A DNA stretch of 12,625 nucleotides from Nitrospira sp. (GTDB taxonomy: Bacteria > Nitrospirota > Nitrospiria > Nitrospirales > Nitrospiraceae): positions 1 through 12,625 of the forward strand of contig JANYBU010000155.1 of NCBI GenBank assembly GCA_025360665.1, given 5' to 3'. Positions 1 through 5,911 of the stretch are shown in pieces. Both the position numbers and the translations under genes were made by a program. Under the pieces are notes generated by a model. The model did no database searches. It was given only the letters and a program-made list of their open reading frames with translations, and was not told where the DNA came from. Position 1 is the first letter of the stretch; the number at the start of each line of letters is the position of its first letter.

Positions 1-369
1 ATCGTTTGCAAACACCGGCGCATTGCTCCGAAGCGCAAGGGCAATCGCATCGCTGGGTCTGGCGTCGACGGTGTATTCTGAGTCTTCGTACATCAAATGG
101 ATTTTCGCAAAATAGGTGTGCTCCGACAAGTCCGTAATGACCACGCTGATGACCTTCGCGTTGTAAGCATCGAGGAGCGACTTCATGAAATCGTGCGTCA
201 TCGGCCGGGGGGGCGTGACGTTCTCCAGTGACATGCTGATCGCACCTGCTTCTGACTTGCCGACCCAAATCGGGAGCATGTCGGAATGCTCTTCGTCACG
301 CAGCACCACGATATACGCGTTATTATAGGGGTCGAACATCAACCCTTTTACGTGCATCTGTGTAATCAC
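1..369 (-). CDS. Bifunctional nuclease family protein (DUF151), 3' end beyond window
   Basis: The 123 visible residues, starting MITQMHVKG, form a DUF151/BFN domain. Seen: the opening strand with FDPYNNAYIVVLRDE, then LPIWVGKSEAGAISM, the helix THDFMKSLLDAYNAKV, and the family signature VDARPSDAIALALRSNAPVF near residues 102-121. In known members this domain carries DNase/RNase activity or acts in stress responses; nothing here tells which. The start chosen is GTG at 367-369, about 10 bases after an AGGAG ribosome site on the minus strand; the ATG four codons later (MHVKG) is the alternative. The C-terminus lies outside the window. It follows the YggX-like gene on the same strand with a 205-bp gap, so co-transcription is possible but not shown. 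Confidence 0.88.
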   Translation of the reverse strand, partial: MITQMHVKGLMFDPYNNAYIVVLRDEEHSDMLPIWVGKSEAGAISMSLENVTPPRPMTHDFMKSLLDAYNAKVISVVITDLSEHTYFAKIHLMYEDSEYTVDARPSDAIALALRSNAPVFAND

Positions 370-574
370 GACAAACCGACTCCTATTTCCTCACCGTAGA
401 AGGATCGTGAGGAGATGTTGATCGTCTTGGAGGATGGACCAAGAAGGAAACAATCTAGCATTTCTGAAATCGGCCTGTCAACGAAGCCTGCGAGATCGCT
501 GGAGAAATTCACGGAAGACTCTGGCGATTATCGGCTCAGTCGGGGACCTGAACCCCGGCGCAGAGCCGTCTGGG

Positions 575-853
575 TTAGGCCTGTGGACGATAGTTCTGAT
601 CCAGTTTTCCGGTGTCAGTTTGCTCGCCAAGTTTGAGAAAGGCCTTCATCTGCTTCTTCACGAGTTCTCTGCCGCTCTCTTCGCCCAGGTTGACCTGATA
701 CTCGTTGATGACCATGACCCGCATACCCTCCCACTTTTTCCAGCAGGGTTTGCAGACCTTGGCTTTGATCTCGGATTCAAGCCTCCCCATGAAGATGGGG
801 TCCGTGATAGTTTCTCCCGCTTGTCCACACGTGATGCACTGGACGTCTGCCAT
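575..853 (-). CDS. YggX-like Fe(2+)-trafficking / oxidative damage protection protein with two CxxC pairs
   Basis: A 92-residue soluble protein. From about residue 22 onward it lines up by eye with enterobacterial YggX (PF04362): GRLESEIKAK, CWKKWEGMRVMVINE, then a helix ending VKKQMKAFLKL, matching the YggX stretch with WxxW followed by MLINE. YggX is known to protect Fe-S clusters from oxidation and is proposed to move Fe(II). The unusual part is the cysteines: C6-x2-C9 (CITC) near the N-terminus and C34-x2-C37 (CKPC), a likely zinc- or iron-binding knuckle, where classical YggX has a single conserved Cys. The start ATG at 851-853 was preferred over an upstream extension because a GGGAGG ribosome site precedes it and homology begins there. 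It is transcribed away from the tRNA. Family call by memory of motifs, moderately sure. Confidence 0.72.
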   Translation of the reverse strand: MADVQCITCGQAGETITDPIFMGRLESEIKAKVCKPCWKKWEGMRVMVINEYQVNLGEESGRELVKKQMKAFLKLGEQTDTGKLDQNYRPQA

Positions 854-902
854 GGTGTGAGGATCCTCCCATATGTACTTATTAGGTGAGTATGAATCGT
901 GA

Positions 903-908
903 ATTGTA
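903..908 (-). promoter_or_regulatory. Possible extended -10 element for the YggX-like gene
   Basis: On the minus strand a TGG followed by TACAAT forms an extended -10, about 50 bases upstream of the start codon at 853. No good -35 box is seen at the proper distance, only T-rich sequence. Plausible, unproven. Confidence 0.3.
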
Positions 909-943
909 CCACTGCCGGTCATGCTAAGAAAAGAGGGATCGGA

Positions 944-972
944 TTGACCCGCACATGGCTTCGTGCTAAGAA
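944..972 (+). promoter_or_regulatory. Probable sigma-70 promoter of tRNA-Leu
   Basis: TTGACC at 944-949, a 17-base spacer and TAAGAA at 967-972, the latter preceded by TGC (extended -10 form). Transcription would begin near 979, giving a leader of about 18 bases before the mature tRNA 5' end at 997. Confidence 0.45.
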
Positions 973-996
973 GATTCGCCTTTTAAAAATGGATAT

Positions 997-1083
997 GCCC
1001 GGATGGCGGAACTGGCAGACGCGCCGGACTCAAAATCCGGTTCTCGCAAGAGAGTGGGAGTTCGACCCTCCCTCTGGGCACCA
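997..1083 (+). tRNA. tRNA-Leu(CAA), CCA encoded
   Basis: A complete type II tRNA. The acceptor strands GCCCGGA and TCTGGGC pair over 7 bp (one G-T), followed by discriminator A and an encoded CCA at 1081-1083. The anticodon arm is CCGGA / loop CTCAAAA / TCCGG, placing CAA at positions 34-36, which reads UUG. The long variable arm contains the hairpin TCTC-GCAA-GAGA typical of tRNA-Leu, and the T arm is GGGAG-TTCGACC-CTCCC. The 87-base length fits. It stands alone, divergent from the YggX-like gene. No strong terminator is visible just downstream. tRNA genes are common integration sites, but no integrase or attachment repeat is seen here. Confidence 0.96.
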
Positions 1084-1188
1084 TTAGTCCACAGCGTGGC
1101 AGCAGGTTTGGCGTGGGTTTTATTGCAGCTCGGTGGCGGTTCGGATTGTGCACAAATCCGAATCAAATTAAGAACGCAGATCCTCCAG

Positions 1189-1217
1189 TTGACATGTCCG
1201 AATGGGTAGCCTATAGA
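1189..1217 (+). promoter_or_regulatory. Strong sigma-70-type promoter of the exported protein gene
   Basis: Perfect -35 TTGACA at 1189-1194, a 17-base spacer, and -10 TATAGA at 1212-1217. It is one of the two best promoters in the window. Transcription would start near 1224, leaving a leader of about 119 bases before the ATG at 1343. The -10 lies inside a perfect inverted repeat (1209-1222). Confidence 0.7.
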
Positions 1218-1222
1218 TAGGC
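1209..1222. repeat. Inverted repeat over the -10 box, possible operator
   Basis: GCCTAT-AG-ATAGGC is a perfect 6-bp inverted repeat with a 2-base centre, covering the -10 element of the preceding promoter. A related half, TAGCCTAAAG, recurs about 18 bases downstream of TAGCCTATAG. A repressor bound here would block the promoter; this is inference from position only. Confidence 0.35.
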
Positions 1223-1242
1223 CATAGCCTAAAGCGTTAGCG

Positions 1243-1350
1243 ATGAAAAAGCTTCAAATTCGTGATGTTGGTCCCATCTTGGCGTCGGTTCTTGGTGTCT
1301 GTCATTTGATTTCATTCTCTAAATCTCACCAGGAGGCAGCACATGCGTAA
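1243..1350 (+). CDS. Possible 35-codon leader ORF overlapping the next gene start
   Basis: An ATG at 1243 opens a 35-residue frame starting MKKLQIRDV, with a hydrophobic middle (PILASVLGVCHLI). It ends with TAA at 1348-1350, eight bases inside the following gene. It would lie wholly in the transcript of the promoter at 1189-1217. The ribosome site of the next gene is inside its last codons, so translation could couple the two. There is no convincing Shine-Dalgarno in front of ATG 1243 and no known homologue comes to mind, so it may be chance. Reported because of its position. Confidence 0.2.
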   Translation: MKKLQIRDVGPILASVLGVCHLISFSKSHQEAAHA

Positions 1351-2083
1351 CCTGTTGGCGCTAGGGGTGGCAATTCTTTTCGTCGGCTCCGTGAGTGTGT
1401 CAATCGCTCAGGAGCGTTTGCAATCTAACCAATCCGGAATGGGCGTGGGCGAAGGAGTTGGCGATGTGTCGGGGTCAAGTCCTCGCGTGAACACCTACGA
1501 TAGAACCCAGCTTCTCGATCGGTTGTCGCAGGCGGAAACCATGTTTGGCCGTGTGATTGGTTTCGATCGGCCGGCCAATAAAATGTTTCTTGAGATGGGT
1601 GGAAGCTCTCACGATGAGGGGCGTGCAGGCGGTGGCGCGATGAACTACCGCACGGTATATTTTGATGACAAGACCAATTACGATCAGATTCGTATTATTG
1701 AGTCTGGTGACGACGTGACCATTCAGGCAATCGAGGAAACAAGTGCGAACCAGCCGTTCGGCACTGGCCGTAAGATTGTCCGTGAGATTACCGTCATTCG
1801 TGGCAACGAGAGACTCGCCGGTTTCGGCGGACTTGGACAGCGCCCGAACCCCAGGACCGAGCGTGGGATTGAAACGAACAGTGGCTCCACCACCGGTGGC
1901 ATTGGTGGTTCTGTGCTTCCAGGAAAGATCGATTCCGGTATCACCAGCCCGGTCGGTGAATATACCGGTGCCGCTCCCTGTTGGCAGTGCGAACCGCAGC
2001 CAGGATGGGGCAATGCAGTCGGCAACCAGTCAGACTACGGGACGGACTACACTAAGCCAAACTTGGTTAAGGGTCTGAACTGA
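1343..2083 (+). CDS. Exported protein of unknown function
   Basis: A 246-residue protein I do not recognise. Residues 1-22 form a clear Sec signal peptide (MRNLL, then a hydrophobic core, ending SIA before QE), so it should be exported to the periplasm or cell surface. Residues about 66-155 (FGRVIGFDRPANKMFLEM, YRTVYFDDKTNYDQI, VTIQAIEE, REITVIRG) alternate short strands and could be a small beta-barrel or OB-like domain. After that come a Gly/Ser/Thr-rich low-complexity linker and a tail holding the only two mature cysteines, C213-WQ-C216, which could form a disulfide or bind metal. AGGAGG at 1331-1336 sits 6 bases before the ATG. It has its own promoter and terminator, so it is monocistronic and probably well expressed. 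Confidence 0.82.
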   Translation: MRNLLALGVAILFVGSVSVSIAQERLQSNQSGMGVGEGVGDVSGSSPRVNTYDRTQLLDRLSQAETMFGRVIGFDRPANKMFLEMGGSSHDEGRAGGGAMNYRTVYFDDKTNYDQIRIIESGDDVTIQAIEETSANQPFGTGRKIVREITVIRGNERLAGFGGLGQRPNPRTERGIETNSGSTTGGIGGSVLPGKIDSGITSPVGEYTGAAPCWQCEPQPGWGNAVGNQSDYGTDYTKPNLVKGLN

Positions 2084-2114
2084 GTCTAGACACATAGCGT
2101 GAAGATGTGAGCAA

Positions 2115-2142
2115 GGGGCAGCGAGGCGCTGCCCCTTTTTTT
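2115..2142 (+). terminator. Strong rho-independent terminator
   Basis: A perfect 9-bp stem GGGGCAGCG / CGCTGCCCC (2115-2123 with 2127-2135) and a 3-base loop AGG, followed directly by seven T (2136-2142). It lies 31 bases after the stop of the exported-protein gene and closes that transcription unit. Confidence 0.93.
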
Positions 2143-2175
2143 GCGTTCATCATGCCGTTACACCAGGTGCAGTGC

Positions 2176-2204
2176 TTGCCGGGCCGCCGACTCCTTGCTA
2201 GGAT
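2176..2204 (+). promoter_or_regulatory. Probable promoter of the TusA-like gene
   Basis: TTGCCG at 2176-2181, a 17-base spacer, and TAGGAT at 2199-2204 preceded by TGC (extended -10). It lies after the terminator and gives a leader of about 78 bases before the GTG at 2289. Confidence 0.5.
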
Positions 2205-2288
2205 TAGCGTCCAGTCAGGGCCTGGGGAACAGTCAAGACTATTGCGGGGGAGAGAGCCGTAGCCGGAATTGGAGAGGGAAACACGACA

Positions 2289-2531
2289 GTGACTGGTCAA
2301 CCGGATGCCGAGTTGGATTTACGGGGAGTGATTTGCCCCTATAACTTCGTCAAAACGAAGTTGAAACTGGAAGCGATGGAACAGGGACAGATTCTTTCAG
2401 TGCTGTTGGACGATGGCGACCCGATTCGGAATGTCCCCCGCAGCGTGAGTAATGAGGGGCACACCATCCTTTTGCAAGATCGCGTCGAAGGGTCTTATCG
2501 AGTACTCATCCGCCGCCGTGAAGACGAGTAG
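2289..2531 (+). CDS. TusA-family sulfurtransferase (SirA-like)
   Basis: An 80-residue protein with the TusA fold signature: LDLRGVICPYNFVKTKLKLEAME, then a strand ILSVLLDDGDPIRNVPRSV and GHTILL. TusA proteins pass persulfide sulfur on a Cys in a CPxP motif, for tRNA thiolation, molybdenum-cofactor work or sulfur oxidation. Here the Cys (C16) and first Pro are kept, but the second Pro is Asn (C-P-Y-N), a variant I associate with the CPxNFVKTKL subgroup. The start is GTG, because the family homology begins about 8 residues later and GGAGAGGG lies about 10 bases upstream. It is a single gene with no other sulfur-relay gene nearby, so its partner is unknown. Its last 26 bases overlap the end of rsmI on the other strand. 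Confidence 0.83.
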   Translation: MTGQPDAELDLRGVICPYNFVKTKLKLEAMEQGQILSVLLDDGDPIRNVPRSVSNEGHTILLQDRVEGSYRVLIRRREDE

Positions 2532-3252
2532 CGCGGGTATTCTTCTGCTTATATTTTTTTCGCGATCCTGCCGCATGCCCTTCAATGACGACCGTTACCG
2601 CTGAGTCCTTCGGCACTGGTCCGATCTGATCAAGCAGCTCACCAGGCCTTCCGCGAGAGAGGGTCTCTTCGCGCGTTGTGAGATTCATGGCGATGGCAAT
2701 CTGTCTGGTGGGGAGTATCTGTGCCAGGATTTTCAGTAGCCCTGTGAGGGCTCTAGGATCCACATAGAAGACGAGGGTTCTTCGTTCCTTGCGGAGTTGT
2801 GAAAGGTATTGTTCGAGACGACGACTGGTTGAGGGAAGGTGTCCCTCAAAGATGATCGCATCACCCGAAAAGCCAGAGATCGCCGTCGCTGCCGTCATGG
2901 TAGAGGGACCGGGGATGGCCTTGACCGGGATTCCCGCTTGGTGGGCAGCAGCCACGAGTAGACTGCCTGGGTCGTAGATGACCGGGGTGCCGTTGTCTGA
3001 GACGAGGGCGACATCCGCTCCCTGCATGAGTCGATGAAGAAGGACCAGCATTTTTTCGTGGCGATTCAGTGGGCCGTAGCTTGTAACTGTTGCAATGATG
3101 CCATGATGGGCCAGGAGCGCCTGGGTCACGCGAGGGTCCTCTGACGCAATAACCGCAACTCGGCGCAGCGTGGCAAGGGCCCGAAGGGTGATGTCATCAG
3201 GGTGGCCAATCGGCGTGCTGATGACGTACAGGGTACCGGGAGGTCGAGACAT
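2506..3252 (-). CDS. rsmI: RsmI-type 16S rRNA (cytidine-2'-O)-methyltransferase, divergent and short
   Basis: A 248-residue SAM-dependent methyltransferase of the tetrapyrrole-methylase fold. RsmI methylates the 2'-O of C1402 in 16S rRNA. Seen: LYVISTPIGHPDDITLRAL (usual PIGNLxDIT), IASEDPR (usual AEDTR), VALVSDNGTPVIYDPG (usual SDAGTP), AIPGPST, FEGHLP, and RTLVFYVDPRAL where E. coli RsmI has TLIFYESTHRL. The motif order fits RsmI, but several normally fixed residues differ, and the C-terminal helical domain of E. coli RsmI (286 residues) is absent, replaced by a basic tail GSRKKYKQK. The chosen start is ATG at 3250-3252 with GGGAG about 11 bases upstream. An in-frame ATG at 3304-3306 would add 18 residues. 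It is divergent from the haem operon. Confidence 0.8.
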   Translation of the reverse strand: MSRPPGTLYVISTPIGHPDDITLRALATLRRVAVIASEDPRVTQALLAHHGIIATVTSYGPLNRHEKMLVLLHRLMQGADVALVSDNGTPVIYDPGSLLVAAAHQAGIPVKAIPGPSTMTAATAISGFSGDAIIFEGHLPSTSRRLEQYLSQLRKERRTLVFYVDPRALTGLLKILAQILPTRQIAIAMNLTTREETLSRGRPGELLDQIGPVPKDSAVTVVIEGHAAGSRKKYKQKNTRATRLHGGG

Positions 3253-3285
3253 GGTCGTCCGGTCTCCCACTCCATGATCGTTTGG

Positions 3286-3315
3286 TTGACTCCCATCTCG
3301 CGCCATCGATATAAT
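3286..3315 (+). promoter_or_regulatory. Near-consensus promoter of the haem operon
   Basis: TTGACT at 3286-3291, an 18-base spacer, then a perfect TATAAT at 3310-3315. Transcription would start near 3322, about 47 bases before the ccsA-like ATG. The gene train behind it runs without another clear promoter or terminator to the tilS region. The promoter overlaps the 5' region of the divergent rsmI gene, so the two may interfere. Confidence 0.72.
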
Positions 3316-3368
3316 TCCCTGTTTAATACCAGTCTGTTTGTCCTGAAAAGTTGAGAGGATAGACCTGT

Positions 3369-4172
3369 ATGGCCGCCATGTTGTTCGTGGTGACATTGGC
3401 CCTGTACTTTGCGGCCACCGTTTGCTTTCTTGCCTATTTGCTCTGGCCTTCTGAAGTCCTGTCAAACGTCTCCCTGGGTATGACGGCGACCGGGTTTGCC
3501 TCACACACGATTGCGTTGGGCGCAGGGATGATCGGGGTGACGGACATCTCGACGCCAGGATTCCATGAAGCCCTGTCGTTTTTTTCATGGGTGCTGATTT
3601 TGGTCTTTCTCGCCGTGGAGTTTCGCCATCATCTGCACGTGCTTGGCTCGTTCATCGTGCCCCTGGCACTGCTCTCACTGGTCTCCGCCGCCGCATTGCC
3701 GGAAACCGCTCCGACGCTCACGCCGGTGTTTCGAACGTTGTGGGTCCATGTCACGCTGAGCATGCTCGGTACCGTGGGGTTTGCCATCGCCTTTGTGGCT
3801 GGTCTCATGTATCTGATTCAGGATGGGCTTCTCAAGTCTAAACGGTTCAATGTCCTCTACTCAAAATTGCCCGCTCTGGATTTTCTCGACCATCTGAATC
3901 AACAGTCGATCGTGACGGGGTTTCCGCTGCTTACGCTCGGCATCATCACTGGTGCACTGTCCGCCGAGTTCTCTCGGGGGTCGTACCTGAACTGGAATCC
4001 CGAGCAAACATGGGCGTTGGTGACGTGGGTGTTCTACTTTGTCGTACTGATGGGACGACTGACGGTGGGCTGGAGAGCCAAACGAGCGGCGTACCTGACG
4101 ATTATCGGATTTGCCGGGGTTATTCTGACCCTCATCGGCGTGGTCATCAAGAGTCACGGACCGGTGTCTTGA
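3369..4172 (+). CDS. CcsA/HemX-like cytochrome c assembly membrane protein
   Basis: A 267-residue integral membrane protein with eight predicted helices at about residues 4-26, 33-52, 66-84, 91-110, 126-151, 179-198, 216-232 and 240-261. The segment SYLNWNPEQTWALVTW at 205-220 corresponds to the haem-handling tryptophan-rich motif of CcsA/ResC/CcmC proteins (usual form WDPKETWA), here with Asn and Gln for the acidic positions. H46, H66 and H127 are possible haem ligands. In B. subtilis a related protein, HemX, is encoded in the hem operon and lowers HemA levels. Its position one base before hemA makes a HemX-type role or a role in haem delivery to cytochrome c equally possible. GAGAGGA precedes the ATG; no CcsB partner is visible. 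Confidence 0.82.
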   Translation: MAAMLFVVTLALYFAATVCFLAYLLWPSEVLSNVSLGMTATGFASHTIALGAGMIGVTDISTPGFHEALSFFSWVLILVFLAVEFRHHLHVLGSFIVPLALLSLVSAAALPETAPTLTPVFRTLWVHVTLSMLGTVGFAIAFVAGLMYLIQDGLLKSKRFNVLYSKLPALDFLDHLNQQSIVTGFPLLTLGIITGALSAEFSRGSYLNWNPEQTWALVTWVFYFVVLMGRLTVGWRAKRAAYLTIIGFAGVILTLIGVVIKSHGPVS

Positions 4173-4173
4173 T

Positions 4174-5565
4174 ATGCACATTGTCGTCGTCGGTTTAAGC
4201 CACAAGACCGCCCCGGTCGAAATCCGTGAGAAACTTGCGGTCCCTGAGAGCCGGATAGGCGAAGCCCTGACCCGTCTCTGCTCGTACCAGGGGGTGCGGG
4301 AGGGGATATTACTCTCGACGTGCAATCGTGTCGAGGTCTATGCCGTCGTCGATGAGGTCGAATCAGGGTATGGACGAATCCAGGAATTTCTGGCCGATGC
4401 CCACCTGTCGCTGTCCTCGGAGGAACTGACTCCCCATCTGTACTGGCACCAAGGGGATCGGGCAATCAGCCATTTGTTTCGCGTGGCCTCCAGTCTCGAC
4501 TCCATGATCGTCGGCGAGTCACAGATTCTGGGTCAAATTAAAGATGCGTTTGAGGTTGCACTCACACACAAGGCGACCGGCATCATTCTGAACAAGGTTG
4601 TGAAGAAGGCGATCTCCGTCGCCAAGCGCGTGCGAACGGAAACAAAAATTTCCGAGATGGCGGTGTCGGTCAGCTATGCCGCGGTCGAATTGGCCAAGAA
4701 GATCTTTTCGGATTTAACCGAGAAGACGGTGTTGTTGGTGGGAGCGGGGGAGATGGCCAAGTTGGCGGCGAGACATTTTATTGCCAACGGTGTCCGGCAT
4801 GTGCGAGTGACGACCAGGAATCCGCAACATGGGTTGGAATTGGCCAATCGGTTTGGCGGTACCGCGGTCCCCTTTGAACAGTTTCGGGAGGATATGGCTT
4901 CCGCGGATATCGTCTTGGTGTCGACCGGTGCCGCACACTATCTCGTAAGCGAGGATGACGTGCAGCGCTCGGTCAAACAACGGATGAATCGTCCGATGTT
5001 CTTGATCGACATCTCAGTTCCGCGGAATATCGATCCGGCCGTGCGCCATGTGGATAATGCCTTCCTTTTCGACATCGATGATTTGAAAGCGCGGGTTGAA
5101 CAGAATCGCGGGGGGCGCTTACAGGAGGCCGAGAAGGCCGAGCAGATGGTGGTAGATGAAGTCGGGATTGTCCGGCAATGGCTCCAGTCACTCGAAGTGA
5201 CCCCCACCATCGTGGCCCTCCGTACGCGGGCCGATGACATCAGGCGAGCGGAGGTCGAGAAGACCTTGGGGCGATTGGCGAATCTCTCCGCGCAGGAGCG
5301 TGAATTGGTCGAGGCGATGGCATCGTCGATCGTGAATAAGCTCATTCACAATACGATGGTGACGCTCAAGGCTGAGGTGAACTCCTCGGAGGGGTCTGCC
5401 TTCGTCGAGGCGGCGAGGCGGTTTTTCAACCTCGGTGACCCTGCCGTTTCCAACGTCATTGGAAGTATCTCCTCTGCGTCGGAGACCTGTCGTTCGCCGC
5501 GAGAGGAGAGCAAGGATGCTGAAGAGGCGGTCCTGAGATCTGGTTCGAAGACGCCGGATCATTGA
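4174..5565 (+). CDS. hemA: Glutamyl-tRNA reductase
   Basis: The first committed enzyme of tetrapyrrole synthesis by the C5 route: it reduces glutamyl-tRNA(Glu) with NADPH to glutamate-1-semialdehyde. 463 residues, with all expected parts: N-terminal VVVGLSHKTAPVEIREKL, the catalytic STCNRVEVY with nucleophile C50, VGESQILGQIKDA at 113-125, the NADPH-binding VLLVGAGEMAKLAARH around 186-201, FLIDISVPRNIDP, and the C-terminal dimerisation helix with NKLIHNTMVTLK. The last 30 or so residues are a charged, Ser-rich tail beyond the usual family end. It starts one base after the ccsA-like stop, so translation is probably coupled. The C5 route implies that hemL is encoded elsewhere. Confidence 0.97.
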   Translation: MHIVVVGLSHKTAPVEIREKLAVPESRIGEALTRLCSYQGVREGILLSTCNRVEVYAVVDEVESGYGRIQEFLADAHLSLSSEELTPHLYWHQGDRAISHLFRVASSLDSMIVGESQILGQIKDAFEVALTHKATGIILNKVVKKAISVAKRVRTETKISEMAVSVSYAAVELAKKIFSDLTEKTVLLVGAGEMAKLAARHFIANGVRHVRVTTRNPQHGLELANRFGGTAVPFEQFREDMASADIVLVSTGAAHYLVSEDDVQRSVKQRMNRPMFLIDISVPRNIDPAVRHVDNAFLFDIDDLKARVEQNRGGRLQEAEKAEQMVVDEVGIVRQWLQSLEVTPTIVALRTRADDIRRAEVEKTLGRLANLSAQERELVEAMASSIVNKLIHNTMVTLKAEVNSSEGSAFVEAARRFFNLGDPAVSNVIGSISSASETCRSPREESKDAEEAVLRSGSKTPDH

Positions 5566-5578
5566 GCGTGCCATTTGT

Positions 5579-5902
5579 ATGGGAATCACCCGCAAAGGGC
5601 CGAAACTATGTACCTGTCCCAAGTGTCAAAAGCCCTACCTGGGACATGACCACTTGCCCGATTGTCGGGCCTGTGGGTTTGATTATCGGGAGCGGGAAGG
5701 GTTCCGGTGGGGTGTGCCCGTGTATCTCTTGTCGATTTTTGGTTTGGTCAGTTTCCTGCTGGTCTCGACTTCCCATCGGAGTTTCGTCAGCGGAACCCTG
5801 TCCAGTGAGGTTCCACGCGTAGACCGTGACGATGCGGAGAAGCTTCCAGGCAGTGAGCAGTCCGCCACGTTTCACATTCCGTATTATGATGTAAGTCGGT
5901 GA
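5579..5902 (+). CDS. Small zinc-ribbon membrane protein in the haem operon, function unknown
   Basis: A 107-residue protein I cannot assign. Residues 11-32 hold CTCPKC and CRACG, giving C13-x2-C16 and C29-x2-C32 as a treble-clef or ribbon zinc site (C11 is extra). One hydrophobic helix at about 45-64 (VPVYLLSIFGLVSFLLV) anchors it, probably with the zinc end in the cytoplasm. The remaining 40 residues are polar and likely periplasmic. It fills the space between hemA and hemC (13 bases after the first, 9 before the second), so it is co-transcribed with them. The ribosome site is poor. The frame is preferred over an overlapping one because of the paired CxxC motifs and the single TM helix. Its role could be assembly or regulatory. 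Confidence 0.65.
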   Translation: MGITRKGPKLCTCPKCQKPYLGHDHLPDCRACGFDYREREGFRWGVPVYLLSIFGLVSFLLVSTSHRSFVSGTLSSEVPRVDRDDAEKLPGSEQSATFHIPYYDVSR

Positions 5903-5911
5903 AAGGGAGTC

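Noticed and set aside
541..557. CGGGG / CCCCG hairpin after the YggX-like gene as terminator
   Set aside because: Only 5 bp with a 7-base loop and no T run on the transcribed side.
434..889. 151-codon plus-strand frame opposite the YggX-like gene
   Set aside because: It is antisense to a gene with recognisable motifs, has no ribosome site and the protein shows no domain.
1084..1188. Attachment site or mobile element at the 3' end of tRNA-Leu
   Set aside because: No repeat of the tRNA 3' end and no integrase gene in the window.
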